Assembly: GCA_022393335.1 (NCBI GenBank)
Contig: JAJEKB010020262.1
Location: 352,681 to 416,680 of the forward strand
DNA from: Macrotrachela quadricornifera
Lineage: Eukaryota > Rotifera > Eurotatoria > Philodinida > Philodinidae
DNA: 64,000 bases
Direction: 5' to 3'
Shown here: one piece after another, positions 28,101 through 43,100 of the stretch
How the letters are laid out: each line of letters opens with the position of its first letter
Numbering within the stretch: position 1 is the first letter of the stretch
Program-made: the position numbers and the translations under genes
Notes under the pieces: model-generated
The model's input: the letters and a program-made list of their open reading frames with translations, nothing else
Told to the model about the DNA's origin: nothing
Databases searched by the model: none

Positions 28101-31100
28101 AAATGATCGTAGAAGATGAAAATTGAAAATAAATGAAATCCGTAGACGATCTCACCCTCACCCTAACATGTTTGAATAAATACGGCTAGTATATAAGATC
28201 ATTTATTAAAGATTTATTTTTATTCTTGTCAACTTAATGAAAATTTACAGCGTTTCATTTCTAGACTGTGTATAGTCGAATAATCGAAAGAAGTCCAGCA
28301 GAATGATACTACAACATGTTTATTTTCTACTAACCACTGTCCTGATGAAAGGATGCGGCACGGAAACGGCCGTATACGATCAAATACGGCACGTATATGG
28401 ACCATATCTTGCCGGAATCCTGGTCGCCGTTTTACGGTCTGGAAACGGCAGCCAGATTCAATCACCTGGGTGTCTGAATAGTGACCTTTCATTAATGCTC
28501 GTGTATACACATTTTTCGACTGACGTAAGAAGCTTGCTCGTTCTTTGCTAGAAAACATGTCGAACAAATAGAATTAGATACACCAAACAAGTTACAATTA
28601 AATAGCGATAAGCGTCGAAATAATCTATTCAATGGTTTACATTTTTATGGTTGTTCTCATTTCAATAGAATGAACTTCTCTTGGATTTAGAAGTTCATCA
28701 CATTGAGACTGAGTTTTCATTCTGTGGAAAGTTTGCCATTAAAGTAAATGCATAAAACATAACTGCTGTCGTTCATGTACTTGAAAGATCAAGATACATC
28801 ATGAATACTAGGGATATCCAAAAGTAGTGGCAACGACATTTTTGTACCACATACTAAGCTTGATAAAAGTTCATTTTTACATAGGATGATAGAGAAAAAA
28901 ATGCTCTATCTTTCTATTCTATTTGATTAATATTGAACTAATATCGTAATGATAAAATTTGGATAAGAACTGTTTTTATTGAATGCTAGCTCGTTACAGT
29001 GGACCATAACGTTTATGCCACTTTTGTATTTCGCTTTATTATTATTTGATGCGTTGTATCAAAAAAAGAAATATACCACAAGATGCAGCGTGAAAAGCTC
29101 TACAAGTTCCATTGAGCCGCTTATTTTCTAAGTGCACTTTTTATCGTCGAAAGGCACAAAAATCTGAGCAACCAAATTTTGGTATAACGAAAAAGAGATT
29201 TTCATTTTAATAAAAGATATATACATTTGAACCTATTTGATTTTCTTATTACTAAATATGTTTCATTTAAAAAACAGAATAGGCTTAAAGCTTCAGCGTG
29301 AAAAACTCTACATTTTACAAAGAAAACTATACAAAAATACGATAGGGTAAAATGTATAAATCTATCTCTAAAACCAAAATCTCGTTTTTGTAACGTCAAA
29401 ATTTGGTCACTCAGAATTTTGTTTTTGTTTTTTCAAAGCAAAAAGTGCACTTAGAAAATAAACGATTCAGTGGAAGTTGTAGAGCTTTTCATGCTACATC
29501 TTGTGGTATATTTCTTTTTTTTTTTATTAATACAACGTATTTAATAATGGTAAAATGAAATGCAAAAGTACTTCACTTTCTATACTGTATCCGCTGTAGT
29601 CTACTGTAACGAGCTAGCATTCAATAAAAACAGTTCTTATCCAAATTTTATCATTACCATATTAGTTCAGTATTAATCAAATAGTATAGAAAGATAGAGC
29701 ATTTTTTTCTCTATCATCCTACCCATGTAAAAAAAAACATATACAAAATCAGATTAAAATCGATTANNNNNNNNNNNNNNNNNNNNNNNNNNNNNNNNNN
29801 NNNNNNNNNNNNNNNNNNNNNNNNNNNNNNNNNNNNNNNNNNNNNNNNNNNNNNNNNNNNNNNNNNNNNNNNNNNNNNNNNNNNNNNNNNNNNNNNNNNN
29901 NNNNNNNNNNNNNNNNNNNNNNNNNNNNNNNNNNNNNNNNNNNNNNNNNNNNNNNNNNNNNNNNNNNNNNNNNNNNNNNNNNNNNNNNNNNNNNNNNNNN
30001 NNNNNNNNNNNNNNNNNNNNNNNNNNNNNNNNNNNNNNNNNNNNNNNNNNNNNNNNNNNNNNNNNNNNNNNNNNNNNNNNNNNNNNNNNNNNNNNNNNNN
30101 NNNNNNNNNNNNNNNNNNNNNNNNNNNNNNNNNNNNNNNNNNNNNNNNNNNNNNNNNNNNNNNNNNACATTACTTTAAAAAAAATAAATAGTTAGTTATG
30201 GTTAGATGCTGCGGCAAGATTTTGTTAAGTTCGACACCAAGTACCTTAGTGTTAGGCATGCAAAAAATACCCTTAGTTTTCGAATTCCTCATATGAAGGT
30301 TTTTATTATGAACCTAATAGCTTTCCGTAAGGAGTCAGGCGTGATGATGTTAAATTGTGAACGAAATTGGACTATTAGTTGTTCAAGCAGACAAATGTGG
30401 GAACGGCGTCGAGAAATGACTAAATATGGCTTTCAGTGATTGATATTCAAAACAGGAAGGGTATTCGTCAAACTTGAAATGGCTTTGTGCGATTTATGGA
30501 GACTGAAAATGTGTTTTCTCTGGAAACAGTGAGAGAACTTTCAAAGATTTCGTACATAAAATGTAAAAGTAAATTACTATTGTCACATCCGTTTTCTTCG
30601 ACGTTGTGTGTGCCTTTATCTATCTTCTTTGCTTTATTTTTTCGTCTGTTTTCCATTTGGGTCTGTAGAATTTCTAATTAGAAATCATCTTATTAAGAAT
30701 CTGCTAATTTTTATGAATGGGAATCAATTTGATTCAATCATAACATAACTAGACGATTGGTAAAAAAAGAACATAAGATGTATGAGTCGGTTAGTCACTG
30801 AAGAGGGGCACCGAAGATAGACTTACCGTTAGTTTATAACATTGATATGAGCTCTACTCGTGTAAAGCTTTCAATTAAATGTAGGATATTTTCGTAAGAG
30901 CTAAACCAATTGTAGTTTAGGTAGCTAATGTCGTCTATAATGAGGCAATCACGGGCGCGCTATATTTTCCGAATTTCAGATTGACAATCTTGCTTTTGAA
31001 GATTGTAAAATATAGAAGATTTGTTCAGCCTTAACTGACTGTAGCATTACACATATCCATATTTTATCTGACAATGATTCTCAGAATGAATGAAATGAAT

Positions 31101-34100
31101 TCAGTCGAGGGTCAAGTGAGTCGTAGTGACAAGCGTTACTTGTTGTTATTAAGAAAAACCTGAGTTTTCAAGAAAGCTCATTTTTGTGTACTCAAAAAGT
31201 CAGTACACTCTAGAATCGGTCAGTGTGTCCGTCCGGCCGTCCGTTTACACGATAACTCTTCACAATTACATTCGATTGAGCTGAAATTTTGTGCACAGAG
31301 TTGTCTCATCAATATCTCGGTCGAGTTCGAAGATGAGAAAGATCCGACAAGAAATGGCTGAGTTATCGAAAAAATTGTCATTATTCGCCAGACCATCCCT
31401 GAGGGGGGGTACAGGGATTTTTCAAAAAAACTTTTTTTCTCAGAAATATTTTAAATATATATGAATCGACTCAGTTTTTAACGCTGATTTCGAATATGAT
31501 ATCAGTTTTGAATGAAATCGTAGTTTTTTAAGTGAAATTTGCCTAAGCAAGGTCCCAAAATGCATAAAAACTCTATCGAGAAACGAAATTGCCTATATAT
31601 GTCTCAGATGAGCAATTATTTTGGGGTTTTCAAATGCCTGGTTTTGTAGCTAATCGAAAAGACTATCGAAAGGTAAAAACCCGAACGATAGCTCTTAATA
31701 TTGGTGATTTATTATAAAAATACTGATGCTTGTATCTATCATATATCTCTTATAAATTCATCAAGTTGCTTACGATCGTAATCCTGTTAGACACAAACAT
31801 AAATTCATTCGAAAATAACTCTTCTTACCAAGTTTGCCAAGCTGGACACGAATCTAAACTCAAATTTCTGTGATTTTTAAAGATATTATATAACTCTGAG
31901 AGTAGAGTCAGTGATCACCGGATACGGGCGCATACTGTGTGACCCATGCTAGCTTAGCACGCCTGTATTTTCTCCTTGCAATTTAGTGACAATGGATGTA
32001 CTGTGATGAGATCTATGTCTTACAGAAACAAAGAAATACAGGGTCTAGTGCATTACGTGAGAAAAGTCCAAATACTCTCTCTCAAAATATGCTATATCGC
32101 TGAATTTACGCAGTTTTTTGCTTATAATACTTTTTTATCCCATAACTTCCTCCCTGAATGTAATGAATTTATAGATTAAACTGTTTTCTATCCAATTGAG
32201 ACCTTCTTTAGCTCAAAGGGCCAAATCGTTCATGAGACAAAGTTATTTTCTAATAATTTTTCGTAAGCTGGAGGGGTGTGTGTCCACTGTCCTCCTTATT
32301 TACGCCCTTGAATGGAACAGTAACCAATAAAAATGAAGTTATGAGAAAAATGGTTTTTCATAAAGACAATTTGTCATGATGATTTTGGCGTTCAAACATT
32401 TCATACTGACTCAGCTGATTCATACACTTTTTGCAGTACACATAACTTTCGGATAAAATTCGAAGTTTTCGCATTTATTACTTTTCGAACTGAAATTTTC
32501 TAAAAACAAATCTAGTTCTTTATACATGCAGTTTAGACAAACTTGTTCGGTCATTTAAAAGTTGTCTGTTATGTCGTATGAACTTTTAAAAGTCTAATAT
32601 TGTTGTGAAAAGAACAGTTAATTTGAGAACACATTTACTCCAAACTGATCGAAATAATGTCCTCACGAAAACATAGTTCAAACATAATTCTTATTCCATT
32701 TAATAAATCACTCAGTGTTTCATAGTTCGAGAAGAACTAATAAAGAGTTCATAATGAATTTTTAATTGACCTCTTATTAAACTTGGTAGAAAGTTTTAGC
32801 ATGAGTAACTAGCATATTGACTGACTGACTAATTAGTTTTTATTTGTAGTAAAATACGAATGACGCGCTAAGCAAGTTTGATAACTCTTATTATATTGAA
32901 TGACAAACATGTATATTATTTGTGCTTCTCTATAATCGACTAGAAAAAAATCAAAGTTATAAAATATTCATCATTCGAAGAGTAACACAGTTTTTCTTAA
33001 ATATTCTAAGAAAGACTTTTAACGAATCTTTTCATCTTACATTACGCAATCAATAAATGTTTTGTTGAAAAAATAGACAAATTATGTGAATAAAGATCAA
33101 ATCAATACAAGTTTTGAAGGATTCGTATAAGAGTCTTTTGAAGAAATTCTGCTGCAAGAAAATATTTTACGATTTTTTTTCTGTTTATTTGTTGTTGCAT
33201 CTCTATTGTATCGCTATTCTTCCACTAACTGCCACCATCTTAATCGTTTGTTTTCTTCATCACATTAGTGTTATATTCACAATTTCTTATTCTTCTTTCA
33301 TATATAAATGTGTTATATAGTTAATTATTTCCATTATTCATTGCTATTTATTTTCATTTCATTTCTAGAGTTTTCTCTTATTCTCTTCTATTGAAGCCAT
33401 GCGTAACAGCCAATCAGCTGACATTTTGTTTTTTTTTATTTTACTTTGAACCGTATTTGCATATTAGTCGTTCTAGTTTCGACGCTTATTATTTCTTTCC
33501 TGGCATAATTGTTCACAAAAATAGAAAAAGTGACCTAACTTCGTGACGAATGTATTCGAAGATTTCTCATTTGAAATGAAGGAAATTTAGCTTTCTTAAT
33601 CTTTTCAATCATTTTCAAGCGGATCGTTTTCCTTTCTACTGACGACATACCTGGAATAATTGCTCGCCATCTGTTCCATTTATCATGTCCCCGATGACAA
33701 ATCTTGTATTCATGTACCGACTGAAATAGTTGATTATTCCCACAAAAAGTTGATCAACTTGAGTGATAAGACGTACAAGATCGACCAGACGGTGATAATC
33801 GGTGACTGCTGATTGGCTAAATTGAGTAAAGATTATATCTAACTGAGCGTTGAAACTGATTTCATTGAGTAAATTTGAAGAAATAAAAGAACGCATGATA
33901 AATCGATGAATGGCGTCATCGATCGTCATATTAGACAGTTGACAAAGTTTCAATAACAGTTGCAGTTGTGAGTGCGCATGGAAACGCCAATCTGAGTTAG
34001 GGAAGATCGAAAAGAATGATGAAAACAATGACATGGTATCATCTTTGAAGAAGTCGCTTGAGCATACTTGATGAAAAGTCGGAGTCAGTGAGATAAATGT

Positions 34101-37100
34101 ATAATAAGGTATTAACATGTTTGAGCAACGGCATTCGAGTGTGTTTGGATATAATGTTTGTAAATGGTTGTAGGTAATAAAAGATGGGTTTGATACACTT
34201 TTTGTAACGATTTGAGTATTAAGAGAATTGAATAAAAGAAGTATAAGGAAGGAGCCTAATGAGGCAAATATAAAATAAATACATTAGCATATTAAGAATT
34301 GAGAAACTACTAAAACAATGCAATTACAAGAGTCTTATCTTGCAGTGATGTCTCATAGTATACACACTCCACTATTCTCATATATTTCCATGTGTTATTC
34401 ATTAACATATATCTTGCCTTTCTTTCTTCTACTATTTTCGATACATATTCAAGTTTTGTTGGTTTTACTTATTTCTTTTCCAAAATAAAGATTGTGTACA
34501 ATCACATATACACAGGGTGAGTCATAAATAATAGCGACAGGAAATCTAAATATCTCCGCCAAATGTCGTCCGAACAAACTAAAACTTTCACTTTTGATAG
34601 AAGTTTACTTTAAAGTTTTTTTCATGCGAGAAATACTCACAAATCACTGTTTCTATCTAGTGCGATCAGCATCAATAAGAATTTTTCACTTATCGCGGGC
34701 TCTACAAAACTTAGCACAGAAAAAATTTCATTATAATCGGATTTTTGTTCAACAAAATAAAAATCTGATCATAATGGAAATATTTTCCACTAGGTTTTGT
34801 ATAGCCTGTGACAAATGAAAAATCGACATTGATGTCGACATTTGGCGGAGATATTTAAATTTGTTATCGGAGTGTTATTTATGGCGTATCCTGTGTGACA
34901 ATTGAGAAACTTCCTGATCGGTGACGAAAATGCTCTTCACTCAAGCTATAAAGAACTAGTTTTGAAACAGAAAAAACCGGTATAAAATTTTGATATAAAT
35001 AGAAAAACGAAATTACCAATAGGAAAAGTGGTTAGATGATTGGAAATAATCTTATATTAGTAAGAAATAATGATTTAAATTCTAGTCTTTTAAAACAATC
35101 GCCAGTGGCAAAAATAGATAATACTTAGAGCATACCAGATGTAGTGGCGTCCAGAGCTGCACGGGCACAGTTTTTTATACCCCGCGCCATGAAAAATCAC
35201 GGGAACCCGCGGGGTGCCCTGTGTAGCTCTAGTTGCGTCGGCATTATTATATTTTATAAAGAACGCGAAGAAATTTTCTTTGTATATATACTGATACTCA
35301 AGCATTGTTCTATAAATCTACCCTATTACATCATTGTTCAGTTGATATCATAATAATGTGACACATAGCAAAAATAGTGATGTCTGTAAGAAACAAAATA
35401 TTCACCGGATTTCTTCAAATGTTTGCAATATTTTTTATTTCCTACGTATCTAGGCTGCACTAAATGATAAGTCCTTGATTTTTCTCTGAAAAGATGCGGC
35501 ATAAAAAGCTTTACAGAAACTATATAAAGACAACCTACGTGATAGCAAGTGCCAGTTTTCATCATATTGGGCGCGATAAAAATATTTAGAAGGTTTTTCG
35601 TTCTACGCTAGGGATTTATTCAAGTAGTTTTTGTAGAGCCTTTGATAGTGAATCTTTTCAAAAATAATGAAGATTTTATCATTTTCTCAACCCGAGATAT
35701 GGTGCAAACATTTGGGATCCCAGTGAGATTTTTTTTCTTCCAGTCGTAATTACTTTTGCTGTTTTCTCAATATTTTGATATCAACTAAACTATGGTGATA
35801 TAGGGTAGATTTATAGAACAGTACTTGGACTGCCAGTATATATAGAAAGAAAATTTTCTTGAGCTCTACATTGAATATTAGTGCTGGTGCCACTACTTTT
35901 TGTATGCCCGAAGTATATATATGAATATATTAGGTAGTATAACGGAGAAGAAAGGAAAGAAAAGAAAAGGATAGAACTATATTATTAGAGAAGTACTGAT
36001 CTAGGGTAATTTGTAGCCCGTATATATAATATTCGAGGTAGTTCAGCCAAGATTTCTGCATAAAATTACATTATAGGTGATTTAAAGCTGCCAATGACAA
36101 TATATAGAACACTTTCACCATGGCTAATGAAATATTTGTCCAGTCTCAACGGAAACCATCCAATTAACTTTGTTAGACAATAACAAATAAAAAATAATAG
36201 GTCTCTCAAGCTAAAATTCAACTTTAAAATTATAGTTAGCATTCGATGTATTGTTTTTTATATTCTTTGCTTTGTACATTTCGACACTAGTATTGTTTCA
36301 CAAAACTTTAAAACAGAATAGCTACCATACTTGACTATCTATAACTTTGAACCAGTTAACTGAAACATACGTTTTTTCTCATTGAAGAGGCAAAATCACA
36401 TTTTTTATGTCTCAGATACTTTTGCAAAAATAGCTCCCTCTGTCCCTTATAATTAATGGTTTTCCGCCTCAATTTTCAGTATTTCGTCATCATATGATGA
36501 GAATATCTATTTTATAAAGACATCATTTTTCTCATATGCAAAAGCATTTTTCCAAAAATCATAAGTATTTTTTCTCTCACCATCAAAGTTTTGTATTAAA
36601 CGATCGTGATAGATAATGATTTCGTAGTTTTATGGAGAAGAATGAAAAGTGTGAAACAAATAACGAAAGTTTGGTAAAAGAAACTTTGTTGTTTGAATTG
36701 TTGCGCATTTCTATTTGTTTTAGTTGTGTTCGGAGATAAATGTTAATTTATACAATGTTTGTTTAAATGGTGAAAATACAGAGTGCGATAGAAACATAAT
36801 ATTGAAAATGATAACTATAGATGGCTAAAATAACAAAGACGAAGAATTTGCGAGATTCGAAATATTATGAAAATGCACATCACCGATAGAAGAAATTGCT
36901 ATCTTATATGTGTTGTCCTTTCTTGTAATCACATGTATACAATCCCTCGATATATATGTGTAGATGTCATCAACTGACAGCATATCCCAACTTTTATTCG
37001 TTTATGTAACTTAAACCCAAGGGGATACGGCGGATTCCCGAGAGTATGCCATGTAAATACATCAAATACACTAAAAATCTAAGTCTTGTTTATGTGCAAA

Positions 37101-40100
37101 AATACCATTTTCTTTTCGAATTTTTAAATTCATTACATTAAGAAAATAGCGTAAATATATGAAAATGAGTGACCCATTGTGAAATAAGTCGTTAACATGC
37201 TACTGCATAATATATACTTCAGGTTAAACAATGAGCAAGTTCGTCGTGAAACTTTTAAGTTAGTTGCATTTCTAATCGGGAGAGAACAGATTAAAACAAT
37301 ATCGCTAATGGAAAAAAGTCGAAAAGTTAAATATATCGAACATCGAATTTAAGCGAATCGAAAATGAGTAGCGCATGCCGTTTTTCTTCATATATGAACT
37401 GAGCGAAAAGCAAAAAGGTATATACTCAATATTTATCGTTCAGAACATCTACAAGTTGAGCGCATTAATATATTTATCAATATCTTTTTGTTTGGATATT
37501 ATTTTTTCTCAATTAACTAAATAAATACTTTCTACTAGCACATTTACATTCCCTAATAAATGTATTATAATCCGTCAATGGCAACTTTTGTGGCATATAC
37601 TGTAGAAACTACTGACTTATCATTAGTAGCAAAAGGGCTATTCAGCATTTATATGAGTTTATCATTTACACTGAAGATGTAAGAATGTGTATGAATTGCT
37701 AATTATCAGTTGATATAATTACCAAGCAACTTTAAGTGCAAACCTAAGCATGAGGCAGTGAAGCAGTTATAAACATACAGTGATAAATACTTTAGTCACG
37801 TCACTACTTATTCTCTTTATAAGATATCCAAATAATGCAACAAAGCATTTACCAATCTAAGACTCATCACTCCCTTAGTCATATAATTACTTTTAACTGT
37901 GCTGCTTAAGATTAACATGTATACTTTGGTCTGATGATTTAATCATTGCAAGCTCCTTGTCAAAATCCAAAATCTGATTAGTAAAGAAACAATGGACAGA
38001 GAGTTAGTAAAAACTCTCTATTTTATTTCGCTTTCGACTAATAATATAGTCTGTATTCTTGAGAACGTTCATGAATTACCGATCAACATGTTTTAATACC
38101 AGCATCATCAATATCAATACAATTCGGTATTGATAATATTAGTATAGAATGGTATTGGTTCAGTCAAAGATCGTTTATTTTGAGAAGATAATGAATTTTT
38201 AAATAAAACTTGATTAAAGATTTTCGAGGGTGAGGAATTGATTGGGACCATCAAACTGCAAAACTTTCGAAGGCTGATAATCTCATTAGATAATACATTC
38301 CTGAATAACTTTAGTCAAGTTCTATAAAGAAAAAATCGTTATTTTCTCAATATAAATCGCGCTTATTGAGTTAATATCGAACCATCTATACAAGTGCTAT
38401 TCAATACCAATACCATTCAAAAACAATACTTCAACCCTGTATTGATATTGTGTTATGCTTATTTATCTTTACGTGGTTAGTTAGCAGCTTTTTAGTACTA
38501 TTACTGTTGATCAGGCTTCAAATTATAGTTCTTGCGAAATACCTTTTTGAGTACTGGTAGATGGTGAAACTGAATTCATTTCTATCTTTATCCTGTCGCA
38601 TATTGCATTGTGTTGTGTAATATAACGAGTTCAATGAGTTCTGTGGTGAAATATAGAATTGAAGTTAATAGGTTTCTCACTTTCTTTAGAACGTCATAAA
38701 GAAACGAATAAAACCTTCTGTAATATAAATTTTGTTGACAAATAACTCTGTCTCAGATTTTTTGTATAATTCGGACGAAGAAAGCTTGTTAGATAAAAGC
38801 TTTAGAACCACAACAAGACGTCAAGTCAACAACCTCGAACAAGCTTTTTCTTGAATTTTTCAAACCATGAGGATCTTTCTTTAAAAGATGATAGCTTCAA
38901 AATGTCAATCCCCAAAGTGTTTCGTGATTTTTTTTATGCATTATCAGATTGAGATGAGAAGTTTCAGCAATGTCAGTTATTTTTATTATTTACATTCTGA
39001 GTTTAAACTGTCAATGTTTCTTCAGAAAGATGGAGACGAATGGATAACAGGCTCTTGAAATATCTTTACAGAAGATATTAATTTATTAAAAAAATACTAA
39101 AGGAGAACAAAGACCCTATAGCTGATCGTTGTAAATGGTGACTTTAAAATTTTCGTTCAAAAGATTTCAGAAGTTCAAAAGAACTTGAAAGCCTTATGCA
39201 ATGCTTTTGTTATATTCATCAATATCTATCCTCAATGAATTACTACGAACAATAATATTTTGAATAAGCTTAGCGAAAATTTGCCATTTTGTAAAACTAT
39301 TATTCTCAATATCCTTCTGATCTGAATGTTTTATGACAGCATCAGACTTTGAAAACTTGACTTTCACCCCATCTATACACGTAGAAGGGATACGATTGAA
39401 AATACACTATTCAATCTTCTGTTTGCTCTTTCGATTGATACAAGTTAGCGATTTTCGCTCTAGTTGTTTTTAGGATAAATGGATAAAGAACATAAAAAGA
39501 AGAGAATTTTGCAGTGAAAAAGTCGCTTATGAGTAGATATGAAGCATGAAAAACAAAATGACTATTTAACACCTTAGTTCAAATAGTTTTAGATCGATTT
39601 CCAAATATTTTAAAAGTTCGAGGAAACTTTGAGATTTCTAGTGAGGCGCGAATACTTAGTTTCATGTTTCGAAATGACGAGTAACAAAAAATTTATCTGA
39701 TTACGGGTTGCAGAAACGTAATGATAATTCTTCTTCATCATTAGTGAGGATGGTCGTCCACTATGTATTAATATCGATTAAATTATTGCGTACCTTGATA
39801 TCTCTTCTATGCTCGATCACCAGTTGACTAGCAATGTTCTCATTACTAACATTTGACAATATAGCCCTTCAATAACGATAACTAATCATCTCTATCAGTA
39901 AATCTTACCACTTTTTCTTGGGATAAGGAAAGTTAGTTGGTATTGTCTAGGATATTTCTACAATCATAGAAAAGAAGTCGGAAAAAGTTTCGTGTAATAG
40001 CATTCATAGCTATTCATCTGATGATAAATTGAACTACAATTTGAAATTCAACGTAAATGACATAATCAAAAATTCAAAATAAGATACTTCATCTGAATAT

Positions 40101-43100
40101 AAAAATCGAGGATCGTCTTCTAATGCAAGCAATGAGAAAACACATTTTCATAAAGGATCATAAGACCTATTGTGTGGTAGAATTTTACACGAAAATTGCT
40201 TGTTGCGATTGTTTTGATCGTTTACTTTAAGTTGAAGATTCGGTAAAATGAGCATAATTCTAGAAGGCCTATTATAGTAGCAGAAATACTTCCAGGATCC
40301 TTATGTACACTACGAATCTAATCTACAAAAAATATGAGCCCTGACGAAGGTTACCAGTTTGGACACTTTCATTATAAGTAGCAACTAATTCTATGTAGAA
40401 ATACATAAAAATAGAAAACATATGAATAAATAGTCTGCCGATTGTTGCCACATGACAGGAGTAATAGATGTCAACTAATTGACTCAAGTATAGTCACTGA
40501 TCGGTTCACTTCATAAAACAGATATTATTAGCAAGACAGTGTAATAAATTGGTTTCAATCATATTAATTTTCTTGTTTATTGTTGCTCTTTTATAGATAC
40601 GGAAAGAGGCGAAAGAGTTCTATTAAACCATTTTCTTTGGTGTTTGTTTTATGAGACGATTATTTCATACTTCTAATCACAACAAACTTGCTTTCTTCGT
40701 TATAAAAGATCACGCATTACTGTACCTTTATGATACATTAGAAACTCAAAGCTACGATGCACATAATCAAAACAGAAACAAGAATGTATAAATAAAAAAT
40801 AAAGATTCTAAGTACGAAGGAAATTTTGAGAATCTGGTGAGCATTCGGGAGTACGATGGAACTCTCACGAGTATGTCAGGAATTTCAGAGATTCCATCAC
40901 AATCTCAGGAGTTTCAAAAGTACAAAATTCGTCGTTTCTCTCTTGCTTAAACTACTTATCAGAAAACGGGATCTTTTCATCACTTATACCTCTTATATAA
41001 TACTACTGATCCGTGAATATTTGAGATCTATGTATTAGTAGAAATGAGGACCTTTAAGAACGTTTTTATGATCATTGTGCTAAGCGGACTTCACTTTGTA
41101 TTTGTTAACATCTTGTTCTCAGTATATATTCCATATGCAATAATAGTTTATCCATTTTATCCTAATGTTGTGTTCTAGTTAGATCATTCTTGTTCAAAAT
41201 GTGATTATTTTCGCTTTCCTTTGTTCTTCGTTTTCTTTAACACACCTTTACTCGATAACAAACGCTTACTACCCTTGAATTATGGTTTCTTTGCAAGTTG
41301 AATGAAATTATTTTCAATGTGGATCTGCTCCAAACGATCGTCAGAAATATTGTACCGAATGTTATTCAATGTTAACCTGGGCATATACTGGCTCCAGAAA
41401 ATCTGCTTGGTATACGAATTATTATTGGCATCGTGACAACTGTAATTATTGTACCCTAGAACTTGAAGAAGAAAAATAACAGAAAATAGAGGAGAAAAAA
41501 CAACCGCTTTAGGCTTTAGATGATAGTAAGTAACATTACTCGTCCTAGTTTAAACATGCACTTCTTTCGCTTATGTCGTGCTACATGAACAGTCAAAAGC
41601 TAATAACTATGGTACCTTTTTTATATATTGTAGAATAATGTTCTTGATCAGAATGAAGACGTACCAGTGCATCTTGCGTATAAAATAATGGACATGAGGT
41701 CGAACAAGTACCAGAATTGTATTCTATGTGTGAACAACCATTTATAAATTATTGCTCGCATAAGAACTATCTACTTATAAACAGTGCCACCACCTCATAT
41801 TTACCTCCTATGAATATATTTGTGTTTACACTATGCCACTTAAAATATTATCATTCTGAACGTTATAATGCTTCAGAATTGAATTGAAGTCAACTAGCAG
41901 TGAATTATGTATTATTAACAGTTGTTGATGTTTTACATTTGTATATTCATCTAGAACTAATTTCAATACCTACTAACATGTCTAACAGTAAAATAATACA
42001 CGAATCTCAACAACATCACAAGTAACGCGGCGCAATTGCCGCTGACCTTCTACTGAAAGGATGTGATCATGTCGGTCCCCACGCCAAAGATAAAATAAAG
42101 ATTTGTTTTAGTTCATTAATCGAATCATTTGATGACTTCTCAAAAAATCTTTTACTGTGACTCATTTTACTTACTATAAGCCTCTCAAATAAACGTCTAG
42201 TCGTTCGTCGGCCTCCCTCCAGTCGGCCACTCACGACTAGCCGTTGGCATGCATTGTCTATTTTCCTATTTTCTCATCAGTCAGATGAGCATTTTTGCAC
42301 ATATGAAAACTAAGTCACTCGTATTGGATGGATTCGTAATCAAAGACTTCTCGAATTTACATAACATTGTGTGGATTTCAGTACAGACTTCAATCTCTCC
42401 TTTATTTTCAGGAAAGTGATAATCTGTCGGATTCGTTCTCAAAGGGGTATCAATTAAGTTCCTGCGAACAGTCATTCAAACTGCTTCAGACTTTTCAATT
42501 CTATATATTGAATCAACTTTTCACATTAACATCTAACCGTTTGTCGGCCACCCTCTGGTCGGCCACTCACGACTAGCCGTTTTTATGGACACCTCCACTA
42601 TATCCTACACTTACGATTCACTTTCGAGGGGAATAAATGGGTTTCCTTTTCTTCTCACTCTAAAAAGCAATCAGCTTCTGGTAATACGATTTGTGAAAGG
42701 AAACTAAAAAGAGGAAGTATTGTTTTATGAGTTGCTACGAATGGAGCATATTCATCTGTCATACTCCTTCACATATTTGAATGGTATTTATATGGCTGAT
42801 GTCGATGAAGTTCCAACAGTATAGGGTCCCAATCAGATACCGCGCTTTTATTCATATATTTCTGCTAAAATTCTATCGAAAGATAGGACGCGTGGTAGCC
42901 AACAACAGGAAAACGTTTAATTAAAACTGATATTGAATTCGTAACTTTTCTTCCGATTACTTCATCTAGAGTCTCTATCATGTAACCATTACTAAATCTT
43001 ATACTCAGAATTATTAAACGGTCCCAATGATACATATCACATCCACGAACACCATCCAATTCATTACCTTTGATTAAGATTTTAAAAAAAGAAATACGCA

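Larger units (their letters stand above)
27768..33650 (-). other. Intron 6 (5,883 bp)
   Basis: The donor is GTATGT at 33650 and the acceptor AG at 27769-27768. It contains a foldback, a 400-N gap and an interspersed repeat. Confidence 0.7.

Noticed and set aside
28229..28567. 112-codon minus-strand gene
   Set aside because: Both strands are open over a short GC-richer patch; no domain or splice evidence.
29754..30170. Minus-strand open frame across the gap
   Set aside because: It consists almost entirely of N-derived unknown residues.
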